Assembly (NCBI GenBank): GCA_039621445.1
Contig: CP154956.1
Span: 81,278,474-81,342,473 of the forward strand
Length of the DNA stretch: 64,000 nucleotides
Source: Euglena gracilis
Taxonomy: Eukaryota; Euglenida; Euglenophyceae; Euglenales
Direction: 5' to 3'
The position numbers were made by a program, and so were the translations under genes. The notes below the pieces were generated by a model. It was not told the origin of the DNA. It searched no databases and worked only from the letters and a program-made list of their open reading frames with translations. Below are positions 1 to 10,325 of the stretch, piece after piece. Position 1 is the first letter of the stretch, and every line of letters starts with the position of its first letter.

Positions 1-537
1 GACGACAAATCCGGCAGAATTTACATTTTTGGCCCCAGCGGTCCCGCGAATTACGTGTTTTTGGCTGGTTTTTGGTGGTCGGTATGCCACGAAAACCCCC
101 GGACCTACGCCCCCAATATTGGAAAAAAAACGACCAAAAACACCATAGCCTTTGTACAGCCTCCCCCCCTTTTTGTGCGATGTGGCTGTCCTTGACGGCT
201 ATTGGCGACCCTGGCCGGCTTACTCCGGGGGTTTTGACGCTTTGAGGTTGTGTTCTTTTACGTTTGCCGGAGCACGGGGAAGGAGCATGGGGGGTTACGG
301 TGGGTCCAATCACGCCGCCGGCCAAGAGCGCAGAAAGGAAGGCGTGCCTGGGGATTTTGTGAAGGCCCGTGCAGGGTGAAGGAAAAGTGTTTGGAAGGGG
401 AGGGAGACGTCGCGAGTCCCCACCAACTTGCAGTGGGGATGCGTCCGGACAAACTGTATCCTGAAGAAACAGGAGAGGCGATCACACAAATGACACTGGA
501 ATGCCGTATTGCAGCCATGTTTTGAACAAATACAGAA
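1..537. other. Non-coding stretch, nothing recognised
   Basis: There is no exon-like GC-rich frame with splice signals here. Short open frames overlap on both strands and none resembles a known family. Confidence 0.5.
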
Positions 538-2891
538 GGTCGATGTGCGCAATTTTGCACATCGACCATTGTACAATTCCCCCAAAGAACGGCCATAAAT
601 CCTGAGAATTCACACTTCTGAAAGTGATGTGACAAATACCTTGAGTTTGGGACAGAGGATGAGGTCGGTTTGCACAAATGCGCACATCAACCTCGTGTGC
701 GCATTTGCGCAAACCGACCTCATGCCCATTTGTGAAAAGGGATGCGGTCAAATACCATGGAACGTAAACCGAGCTCACTGCCTTGAGCCTTTTGAAACAA
801 CAATAATTGCAAGAGCTTACGACGCAGCTTTGCTCCGAAAAAGGCAGAAATGCATTGAAAAGCGCATGCACCAAGCTCCAGGTCAGATTAAAAAATTTGG
901 TCGGTTTGCGCAAATGCGCACATGGTTGGTGTGTGCACACTTTCAAACGCCGACCACGTGCATAAAGATGGACGTTGCCAGAGTGCAAAAATGGGCACAC
1001 CGTGACGATGTGCGCATTTGCGCACACCGACCACAATAGCAATTTCAGATAGAGCACTTCAAACACGACCCCAAACACCACCTGCAATGGCTCTTCGGTG
1101 TGCAACTTACTCAGCTGCCAAACACTCTCTTCAACCATGAAGCTTTTTTTAGGGAAAAAGTGACAAAGTGACAGGCCCAGGTCCATGTGGAGACCGTAGA
1201 CCTCTGGTAGGTGGCCCGCCGCTGGCACGTCGCACGCAGCGGCGCCCTTGGGCATGGGGTGGCCATCGAAAACTCCCGCAACTTGCCCCCTGGCTTGTGT
1301 TTTGCTGCAACGGTCACAACACGTGATGATAGGGGGTTGCACTGAAGCTTTCACAAGGCCGTCATTAACCCCCCGGTTCAGCAGCAGCCACCGAGGTGGC
1401 ATTGTTGTCCCCCACAACAGGGACGGCAGACTGGGGAGGCGGGCATGCTGACCATGGTCTATGGAAACAATGGAGAATCGGGGCGTCTTAAATGTGGCCA
1501 CAAAATTTACAGTTTTGGAGGGAGTGAATATTTAACGTTTACACCTGGTTGGGTTGCGTGAAAGTACTGGGACTCAGCACCCTGATATTGTGCACAAAAA
1601 CTGATGCATTGCATGTTTTCTGAGGAAAAAACGAGGCGTCATTGTGGCAAAAACAGAATAATGATCCCCGGTTGGGGAAACAGGAGGATTGCACACACAT
1701 AATTTTGAAATTCTGGAAGTTGTTGTTTTTTTTAAGAAAATTGTTTAGCAATCACTGGGGTTTACGCGTCATCAATCCTTCCCGGGCAACTCCCGAACTG
1801 ATGACGCGAAAACGATCGGTTGTGCAGGTTAGAGATAAGATATGCAAAACTTGCCTTTGGAGAGAACAAATTTTCTGCTGTCATTTAGCGTGTTCTACTG
1901 CATGTTTCGCATAATATAAAAACCAGAATGTCGTCACCACACAATGGCTTCAAAAGTTTTGTACCCATAGTGTTCGGTGTGCGCAAGTGCGCACTTCATC
2001 TGTTAAGGATGAAGAGCACTCCATGATACAGAGGTCAAACAAAGGTACATTTACAAGCCATCGTTCTTTGGCACACATTGCAACGGTACCCATTCAAAAT
2101 ACTTGGACAAATTTTACTGCTGAAACCAAGAAAAGGCAGGTCTTGTGTTTCATGTGGTATTATATGAAATGCGGAGTATAATCCACAAATTTCAAGTGGT
2201 CGGTTTGCGCAAATGCGCACATCAGCCACTTACATATTTCTGCACACCAACCACAAGTGTATTTTGTGTATGTGGTTGGTGTGCGCATTTGCGCACATCG
2301 ACCATTTATTTATTTGTATGTGGTCGGTGTGTGCATTCGCGCACATCGACCATCAACAAATACACACAAAGGGTCGATGTGTGCAAATGCGCACACCAAC
2401 CACATACACAAATTACAAATGTGGTTGATGTGCGCATTTGCGCACATCGACCCTCATTTCATAAATATGTGTCATGTGAGTGTTCCATCGCTAGACACAC
2501 ATTTCAATCTGTCCGATAACAGCAGAGTTCTGAGGTTTTTTATGCCACAATCGCCGCCTAATTTACCGTCACATCACGTTGTCCAAATGGTCGATAGTCG
2601 GCCCCCTTCAAACAGGTTTGCAACACCCAGTCATTACAGGCAGCAAAGACACAACAAAACCCACAGTCGCAACAGCCAGGGTGTACAACCCACCTGTTTC
2701 ACGACGACAAAACCAATCTTTCGTTTCAGATGTTTTACACAAGCTTTTTAGGATTATAATTTTGAAACCTTTGTGTTTCCTAACCTGTATTGTGAGGTGT
2801 GAACCTCATATATTGCTAATTCACCAGGCAGTCGGCGCTGCAAGAATTTCGCAAAAAAAAAATGTCGATTTGCGCAAGTGCGCACATCGAC
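538..2891. repeat. Cluster of ~30-bp palindromes with TGCGCA-type core
   Basis: At least eleven related inverted repeats share the pattern GGTCGGTGTGCGCA - TGCGCACACCGACC around an AT-rich centre. Approximate positions are 538-567, 663-692, 691-719, 899-928, 1003-1032, 1972-1999, 2197-2228, 2271-2302, 2320-2350, 2371-2403, 2421-2452 and 2863-2891. The two at 663-719 combine into a larger palindrome. Between 2197 and 2452 the units are spaced about 50 bp apart with AT-rich spacers. Mismatches in one arm are often matched in the other, for example CGATGT/ACATCG versus CGGTTT/AAACCG, which keeps the units self-complementary. Function is unknown. Possibilities are hairpin DNA or RNA, a dimeric protein site, or a small mobile palindrome. 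Confidence 0.85.
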
Positions 2892-2980
2892 AAAGGAAAA
2901 ACCCCAAAGTGCGAGATCCGCCGCCTGAGTGGGGGGGGGTAGGGCACACGGCCAAAAGTGTCCTAGTGCCAGGCACCTAC

Positions 2981-3115
2981 GGCCGACCAGGGCCGACCAG
3001 GGCCGACCAGGGCCGACCATGGCCGACCAGGGCCGATTATGGTTATCAGGACCCCCGTAGGTGGGGGTTCCGACCAGGGCCGACCAGGGCCGACCAGGGC
3101 CGACCAGGGCCGACT
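2981..3115. repeat. Minisatellite, decamer CCGACCAGGG, first array
   Basis: Near-perfect tandem copies of GGCCGACCAG, interrupted at about 3036-3070 by a short stretch containing CCCCCGTAGGTGGGGG. It lies just inside the left end of element A. Confidence 0.95.
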
Positions 3116-3194
3116 TGCATGTGGTTGGCCGACCGAAGGAGAATGGATGAAGGAATTCGGCAGCTTTCCCTCTGGAACAAGCACCTCTGATGAT

Positions 3195-3281
3195 GCTGGG
3201 CGATGCAGGGCGATGCTGGGCAAGCACCTTCGGCGATGCAGGGCGATGCAGGGCGATGCAGGGCGATGCGGGGATTTTTTT
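3195..3281. repeat. Minisatellite, decamer GGGCGATGCA
   Basis: Seven or so copies of GGGCGATGCA, with one interruption at about 3220-3232. It lies inside element A and its unit is unrelated to the flanking CCGACCAGGG arrays. Confidence 0.9.
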
Positions 3282-3384
3282 TGGATTTTTGGATGCAGGG
3301 ATTTTGGATGGCTGAAGTGGGGTTCATATTTGGGCCCATACTGCTGGGTACACCTCTGTTGTCTCGTCCCTCCCTCCCCTGCAG

Positions 3385-3464
3385 ACCACTCCAGCCTGCC
3401 TTTCATGTCGGCCCCTGCCTCTGCCTCTGCTACCGTGCTGGACCTCTCCGTCCCGTTCCGGGAG
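3385..3464 (+). CDS. Candidate internal exon inside element A
   Basis: A pyrimidine-rich tract ending CCCCTGCAG precedes this segment, and GAG|GTGTGT follows it, giving a good acceptor and donor. The open phase reads HSSLPFMSAPASASATVLDL and then SVPFRE. It is not recognised as any family. It could be a fragment of a host gene carried by the element, or chance. The donor is phase 0 and joins in frame to 3930-4010. Confidence 0.35.
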
Positions 3465-3929
3465 GTGTGTGACTCCCCTGGAGCCGAAGGTATCGTGCCC
3501 CTGTTGCATACCTGCGTACAGCCTCCACATTGGTGCTGTGTTCCTCCCTGGCTCGTCTGGCCTTCCCTGAGTGACTCCCTGGAGTGGATGCTCCAGTGGG
3601 AGAGGGAGGTTATGGGGGAATCTTAAGTTGTGGGATAAACGGGCGACTGTGGTCGCGGCTGTAGGCATGTGCATGATCATGTGCATCCGTGGATGCTTGT
3701 GGGGTATGTGAATCCGAGGATGCTTGTAGGGGTGCACATACTGTGCACCCCTGATTGTTGGATGCCAGGATTTGCATCCAACGAGCCGCAAATTTAATAC
3801 ACAAAGCCGCGAGTCGCGAGTCCTTCAGTGGAGGAAAGTGCACAGTACCCTTCCAGTGCCCCTACTGTATTTGTGTGTCTGATTCCTGCACGAGTCACAT
3901 GCCGCCTTGTGTACAGCAAACAGCTGCAG

Positions 3930-4010
3930 CCGATGGATGCCCTGCCTCCCACCCGCATGGCAGTGTGCCAAGGGTGTTTGGACAAGCTCGAGAGGGCAGA
4001 GGCCCAGTGA
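3930..4010 (+). CDS. Candidate terminal exon inside element A
   Basis: It opens after an acceptor ending CTGCAG and reads PMDALPPTRMAVCQGCLDKL then ERAEAQ and a stop (TGA at 4008-4010). It has a Cys-x2-Cys and a helical charged tail but no family I recognise. It joins in phase with the candidate exon at 3385-3464. Alternatively it is a chance open frame. Confidence 0.35.
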   Translation, partial: PMDALPPTRMAVCQGCLDKLERAEAQ

Positions 4011-4448
4011 CGCTGTCATTGACAGTGCTGTCACTTTGACCCTGACACTAACTTTCACCTCACCGTGACCGACTCTGTGCTTCCCTGTATATTTGTATAT
4101 TTTGAAGGACTCGACCCATTTTTGGATAATTATCTCACAAATCCCCAGTTTTACACCCATTTTGGCCATTATGGACCCCCATTGGCTCCCCAAAAGCAAC
4201 CAAAATGACCTAAAATGGCTTGGAATAACCAAAAATTACCCAAAAACGCCAACAAAATCCACAAAAGATTGTGAAAAATGACCCAAAATTACCAAAAGGG
4301 CGCAAAATGGCCACAATGCCATAAAAAATGCTCAGATTGACCCAAATTAGAGCATTTCTTTTTGATCTTGGCGAGACAATTCAGAAAATCATTGCATTCC
4401 TTCACACTTTTTCTGTGAAGGATACCCCCACCTATGGCCGACTATTTG

Positions 4449-4495
4449 CCGACCAGGGCCGACCAGGGCCGACCAGGGCCGACCAGGGCCGACCA
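4449..4495. repeat. Minisatellite, decamer CCGACCAGGG, second array
   Basis: Four to five tandem copies, preceded by CCCCCACCTATGGCCGAC and followed by GACCATAGGTGCCTG. The same flanks recur at the second array of the 61.5-62.7 kb element. Confidence 0.95.
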
Positions 4496-4537
4496 GAGCA
4501 CCAAAATGGGAAGTGACCATAGGTGCCTGCCTAGTGC

Positions 4538-6924
4538 AGCCCCGGAACCGAAGGTGCCGGGGAGCCAAAGATGGCCTATTTTCAAAGGAATGTGCCTGGG
4601 CATATTTTGTGTGGGGGGTGATATGGGTTGCCATGGCAGGCCTTACCAGGCTTTTTTTTACTGACCCCCAGGGGGGGGGGGGTGTTCCGGAGTGCCTTGG
4701 GGGGTTTGCCCAGGCAAGCACTACCCCCCCCCCCCCCGGGGGGTTCGGATTTCGGCCTGTGACAGATGCCTGCTTTGGAGCTCAAGCTGCTTACCCCACC
4801 TCCAGCTCCAATCTACCCTTGCCCCTCCTTCCATTCCCATTCTGAACGTTCGCAGGTGTTTTGCTTTGGACAGCTTTGTGGCTGACCAAAGCAAACAAGT
4901 CAACAGCGTTTGTTGTCGTGGCTTTTGCTTTGGTTAGCTTGTGTGAATGTGAACCAGATGGCGTTGTGAAAAGGACGTTCTGACCCCCTTTTCTGGACCA
5001 GCATCGGGGACAGAAGAAGGGTTTGGAAGCGTCGCCAAAGTGACGGCGGAGTGACAGAGTGACCGAGGAGTGACAGACCCACGGAGAAAGGCGGTTTCCC
5101 AGGCTGCTGGCAACACAAAGGGGCAACGCAATGCAACGCGATGGGAACCGTGGTTGGGAAACTGTTTTTCATAAAACGGGACGACTGGTTCATTGTCCTC
5201 AATTCCAAACCCCAGCTCTAACCCTAAACCTATTTGCTTGTGGTTTAAAATAGATAAAGCAGAGGGGGGACCAACTTATTTGGTTTTCCCAGCTTCGTTG
5301 ACAGAAGAAGAAAGCACATAGAACCCGGTTTCCTCTAGGCCCTTTCCACAATGTCCCTGTGAAGAAGTTGTCCTCGAAAGTTAAAAGCATACACTGAGGT
5401 GTTTGGGGCACCAACGAAGACTCCAATGCTGGTGTATGAGCGATGTGGCACCCACAGGCTGCAGAGTTCGATATAAAAGCAGGTGGGGGGTCAGACCCCC
5501 TCGTCTAAAACCGTCCATGGCAAGACCCGGTCTGATTTTTTGGGGGGTGGCTCCATTTTTGGACAATTTAATTTTTTTTCTTGGACCCCAAAAACTCTCT
5601 TTTTCAGGCTCCAAAAAACACTAAAAACACTGAAAGTTTTCTTTTTGCGCTTTGTGCCTTGTGTACACTGGCGAAAGCTGACGTTCAAGTTGATATTTTT
5701 TGGACTTCAAATCCCAAATTGTTTTTTATTTCAAATTTCTTCTTTTTTGTGTCTGTAATTGCGGAGGTTTTCTTTTTTTTTTGTATTCTTGCTTGGCCCA
5801 GAGGGGCTCTTCTTTGGGGGGCGATATTTTTGGGAGGCTTTATTTTTGGCGGCAGTTGGGGGTGGGGGAGACACCCCCATCTACCTCCCCCCCTTGTCCA
5901 AGACTGTGTGCGTTTGTGTGTGTGTGTGTGTGTGTATGTGCTTGAGGGGGTCTCCTTTTTGGATTTTCGCTGAAAAAAATCGACCAGGGTCTAAAATAGG
6001 TCTAAAAATGGGTGATTTTTGGAAATTAGGAGGAATTGTTGTTAGACATATGTAAACGGGGATATCGAAAAAGGCCAAAAAAAACCACGAATTTTTTTTG
6101 TTTTTTTTTTCACATTTAGGGGAGGTGTGTTTTTTTCTTGTTTTTCGCCGAAAATCCGGTGGCATCTTATTTCTGGGGGAGAGTCTAGTTTTTGGATTTT
6201 TTTTTGCTGAAAATCGGCAGGGGGGGTCTTATTTTGGGGAGGTCTTATTTTGGGGGGGGGTTAGTGGATAGCAAAACGGAGGAGGAACATGCTGACATTT
6301 TGTTATGATTTTGAGGAAAAGAGGCTGATATTATGGAATAAGGCGAAGGAGAACTAAATCCCCCCCGCCCACGACCCAGCGACCGCGTTTCTGCAACCCC
6401 CAACCTGGGGAGGGTCATACAAAACCCTGATCCGCAATCCCCGAGGGGTTATTTAACCGGGGGGGGGGGGGCGTTAGGCAAGGGGTGTTGGGGGGGAAGG
6501 GGGGGGGGGGGCGGGCATCTGGGCATCTAAGCATCTGCAAAATGAGGCAACCTTTTCCCTCTCCCACTCTCTCCATCAGATGACAGAAAAATCCTAATGT
6601 GTTCTTTGTCAACAATTTTGCTTCTTTTCCTTCTTTTTGTCCTCCGCTCATCTAAACACGTTGGCTTTGAGAACGTCTCCTCATCTCCAACTTCTTTTGG
6701 AATAATGGCGACCCCATTGCTCAAGGTGTGTTGGTTCCTCCCCGGGGGGGGGGCTGACTGACTGGTTTTTTTTTTGGAGTGTCTGGCTGGTTTTTGGCTC
6801 CAGACCCCCCCCCCCCGGACGGGGGCATTCTCTGACAGGGGCCACCACGCGTCGACGGCGAGGGACGTTTTTGCGGGGTTTTGGCCCAAATCCGTTGGTT
6901 TTGAGCCATTTTTTGAGACCTTCC
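4538..6924. other. Non-coding stretch with C-tract/G-tract blocks
   Basis: No convincing exon. There are homopolymer blocks such as C14 followed by G6 at about 4724-4743, a possible element end CAGGCTTTTTTTTACTG at 4647, a GT microsatellite (5905-5938), and T-rich segments resembling the other repeats of the window. Confidence 0.5.
5905..5938. repeat. (GT)n microsatellite
   Basis: A short, slightly interrupted GT run directly after a C-rich block. Confidence 0.9.
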
Positions 6925-7360
6925 CAGGCATTTGCTTAAGGGATTGCAGTACTACCCCGGGGGGGGGGCTGGACTGCAGCTAGTCCAAATTTGGCTAGTG
7001 GGTTTTCTAGCAGACCCCCCTCCCCGGGGGGGCTGATTAACGGGCTAGCTTATGGAAAAAAAATTTCCAGTTACCGGCGCGAAACGCCCAAATTTTTTTT
7101 GGACCCCCAAAAATGGCCCAAAATGCCCGTTTTTGTCTATTTTTAGGAATTTTTGGAACAAAATCAGCCAAAAACCTGTTAAAAACCTCATTTTTCATCT
7201 TGTTCTGTGCGCCGGAGAAAATTTTTTTTCCAGTCCAGGGGACCCCCGGCCCCCCCCCCCCCCCCGGGGGGGGTCTAGCTAGTCCACTTTTTCCAGTGTC
7301 TAGCCGATTGGCTAGCCAGTACCCCCCCCCGGGGTCCTTAAGCAAATGCCTGGACCCTCC
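6917..7360. mobile_element. hAT-like short element (MITE), 428 bp
   Basis: The element 6925-7352 starts CAGGCATTTGCTTAAGG and ends with its exact inverted complement. Flanking 8-mers are GACCTTCC (6917-6924) and GACCCTCC (7353-7360), matching at seven of eight bases. Just inside each end is a C-tract/G-tract block (CCCCGGGGGGG) and a CTAGTCCA/TAGTCCA-type inner repeat. It contains no reading frame of note, so it is non-autonomous. Confidence 0.75.
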
Positions 7361-8687
7361 CCCCGGGTTATGAAGTTGGTGATTGGTTTTTGAGAAGTGA
7401 CTTGCTGGTTTTTGGAATTCAGAAGGTCCCCCCCACCCGGTTCGGTGATCAATGGTACGACAATGACCACACCTCATTTTGATCAAAGCCTGAGAAGAAT
7501 GCCCTCAAAGTTCTTTGTCCACCTCTTACACAAGCAATTCCATTTTGCATTTTGGTAAGCTTTTCCAGATGATTTCTGGTTTTTGAGGGTGAGGTCCCCC
7601 CACCTCCCCGGTTCGTGGCATGGTCAAAAAATGTCTAAAATGGGGAATCAAGGAGAAAATTGTGCCAAACCCTTTCGGACCCATTATGGGGAAAAAAACA
7701 AAACTGGGTGTTTGCATGTTGTTTTCTTTTTCTTTCCATCTGTTGACCAGACGTTGTGAGAGCTGATTTTGTAAAGAGAAAATTTGCAGCTGCACAAATA
7801 ATTTTGGAGGGATTGGGGTCAAAGAGGCTGGTCCAATATTTTTGCAAACGTATTTGGGGGATCATTTCCCCATGGACAGTTGTCACCCGTGGGGATGTTT
7901 GTTACGCTGGGAAGTTGTGAGTTTGGGTCAACCAGGCATGCTGCCACCTGGACCAAAGTTACAAAAATACTTCGGGTATGGCGTGTGAGTTTTCAACATA
8001 TTCTGTGGTTCCACTTATTTTAGTGTTTTACCCTTCCTGGGAAGTTGTCTTCAAGGGCTAAAATTATTGTTTTCCCCACCCACGATCCGGGGGGGGGGGG
8101 TAGATGTTCACCTCGGCACGGACACATGCCAATGGAATGGGAGAGCCAATTGAGTGAGTCAAGTACCTCCAGAGCCGGCGTGCCCCCACTCGCATAATGC
8201 CTCCAATGGAATGCCGCCGCGGACAGGCTGGACTTTTGGAGGTGGGAATGGGGGTGGGAAAGGGGCTTTTTTCCAGCCTGCCCAAGTTATCCGGCCACGG
8301 AGTTGGAAGCCCCCCCTGAGTTGCACTTAGGCTTCGTATGTTTATGGCCGGCGCTAAATTCGTTTCTGGACCAGTTGTGTGTGGTGAGCCAGGGACCCCT
8401 TGCACCAGTACTCTTTTGTTGCTCCGCCTAGCCCGGTGAGCAACTGTCTGGTGTAATTCCAGCGCTGTGGGGACATACACTCACCTTGTGTGGTTGGTGT
8501 GGTTCCTGTGAGTGAGTGTACACCCTTGCGCCCTAGTGCTGCTCTTGCCTCCTGCCCTCTTCCCACTTTTTTGTGTGTGGGGGATGCATGGCGCAGGCAC
8601 AACGCCATGACTCCCCCCCCCACCTCATCCCAGTGGGTGGGGAAGTTGCGGGTTGGTCGAACTCAGCCTGGCTGTGACCTGGAGCAG
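7361..8687. other. Non-coding stretch, nothing recognised
   Basis: No exon with paired splice sites or recognisable protein was found. Part of 7370-7440 resembles the GACTTGCTGGTTTTTG repeat seen at about 18.45 kb. Confidence 0.45.
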
Positions 8688-8752
8688 TTTGCCCCGGGGC
8701 GGGCGGTACACGACGTGGTCATCGCCATCTTTACGGGGGAGAACGATGGCGG
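8688..8752 (+). CDS. Weak candidate exon
   Basis: The segment follows CTGGAGCAG and ends before a possible donor GTACAAG. It reads FAPGRAVHDVVIAIFTGEND with a GC-rich third position. The VVIAIFTG strand resembles the first beta strand of GT-A glycosyltransferases, but there is no neighbouring exon to confirm this. A chance frame is quite possible. Confidence 0.22.
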
Positions 8753-10072
8753 GTACAAGTCGCCCAGGCCCTGGCGAATGGCGGAACCCCCCCCCGCCCG
8801 TCCCGAAACATCTTGCCCAAAGAATTGGAAAATGTGCCACTGCACTCTGACAGCACCATTTCCGGACGGTGTGCCCATTCAATCTCATCAATCTCTGGCA
8901 GCCGATGTTGCACTCAAGCTTTTTTTGGGTGTTTTCCTGTGCGCATTTGTGCGAAAAAAAATAAATTTAGGCAGTCTCATGCCATTTGGACACCCCGGAG
9001 GGTCCCAGAGGAATGATGCGTTTTTCAACACCCCCCTTTTCACACAATTGGGACCTTTTTTTCTTTCCTCCGGGATTTTTTTTTGCGTTTCAAGGCACAA
9101 CGATGCGCAGAGTGTGCCCCCTGTGTGCAGCCCATCACAGTGACTTTGGGGTTGGGGTTGGCGTATGGTCAGGGTGGTTGCGAGTTTTAGATGGCAAAAT
9201 TGTGTTTTAAAGTTAGGTTTATATTTCGCCTCAAATTCGGCCCGAATTCGGCCCCAAGTCGTAACCTAACCCCATCCCCATCAACGACCCCAGTGTTCCA
9301 ATCCCCGCACACGAGCCGTTTAAACGGTGAATCGGGGGGGGGGGGGTCCGGGAAATTCCTCATACTCCGTGTGCTCGTGCGTCAAATAAGCGAATCCCAT
9401 CATGGTCCACCCCCACCATCATGTTATTGGGATTCCCCGGGGGGTTCTCAGTAGTATGAGGCTGCTGAGCTTTGTTTTGGGGGGTTACCCAGTTTTTTCA
9501 ATTTGCTGATTGCGCACTAGCCCTCCGTGTGTGCACCTGCATTCCGGGGGTGAAACCCGAGGGAAAGGCCACAATTTGATAAGTTTGATGTTTTTGGCCC
9601 CCAACACATGGTGCCGAGTTGTGAATCCCCTGGTTGACCCCAGGAAATAAGAAATTCACACAAAGCTCCCCAGTTCTGATTCTTATGCAAAGGAACCACT
9701 TTAAAGCCAACCAACAGCCTCCTCTGTCAGCCTGTTTGGAGCTTAAAGACAAATGGCATGAAATCTGTCAGCCTGTTTGGAGCTGAAACACAAATGGCAT
9801 GAAATCATGATATTATCTTTCCTGTATTCTTTTGGCTCTGGACCGTAGAAGGCACTGCACCATGTTTTTCGGCAAAAAGACCGCAGGTGTAAATAATCGC
9901 TCGAGTTGTTTTTTCCAAGCTGAATCTTGAGTTGTCGTTTATATTTTGTTTTTTTTTTTTTTTTTTTCAGGTGTATTAAAATGGTTTCATTTTATGAAAC
10001 CAGAAAAAATTGGCCAAACATGGGAAACCAGTCATAAAGATCCCTCTGACCCTGGGACTTGCAATCATATAG
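8753..10072. other. Non-coding stretch with a 41-bp tandem duplication
   Basis: No supported exon. The segment starting TCTGTCAGCCTGTTTGGAGC at 9723 is repeated once at 9764. There are a G14 run near 9327 and a T20 run near 9950. Confidence 0.5.
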
Positions 10073-10325
10073 TCACTGGCTGACCCCCCCTCCCGGGAGT
10101 CACTGGTTTTTTTTGAGTGATTGACTGGTTTGGCCCAGACCGGGTTAACGGAAAAAAATTCTTACAGTGACCCGGCACCGAAGGTGGCGGGAAAATTTTG
10201 GTCATTTTTTTTTTCCCGTTTGTGGTCAATTTTCCCTTTCCGGGGTGGGGGAGGAGGGTAGGTGGCTCATTGGGTTTCCAAAAAAAGTGACTGACTGGTT
10301 TTGAGAAGAGTGGAAGTGACCCCTG
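10073..10325. repeat. Dispersed ~250-bp repeat, copy 1 (GACTGACTGGTT family)
   Basis: The block from GGCTGACCCCCCCTCCCGGG through CAGTGACCCGGCACCGAAGG to GTGACTGACTGGTTTTGAGA is closely matched at 18.40-18.67 kb, and part of it at 6.73-6.80 kb. It carries a C/G block and an internal GGCGCC-like hairpin. Confidence 0.7.

Larger units (their letters stand above)
2962..4537. mobile_element. hAT-like element A with 8-bp target duplication and two decamer arrays
   Basis: The element runs 2970-4529. It begins CAGGCACCTACGG and ends with the inverted complement of CAGGCACCTATGG. The direct repeat CCTAGTGC is identical at 2962-2969 and 4530-4537. An 8-bp duplication with termini starting CAG is the known signature of the hAT superfamily. 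Inside are decamer array 1 (2981-3115), a second decamer array of different sequence (3195-3281), exon-like segments at 3385-3464 and 3930-4010, a T-rich then A-rich tract (about 4115-4320) and decamer array 2 (4449-4495). No transposase was seen, so it is probably non-autonomous. The same architecture recurs at 61,550-62,731. Confidence 0.8.

Noticed and set aside
482-1501. Long open frame of 339 codons on the minus strand
   Set aside because: It runs through several palindromes, has no family resemblance, and its composition is like the surrounding non-coding DNA. No splice or start context supports it.
2197-2452. CRISPR-like array (five ~32-bp repeats, ~18-bp spacers)
   Set aside because: The repeats are full palindromes that vary in sequence, the spacers are simple AT-rich DNA, there are no cas genes, and the window is eukaryotic.
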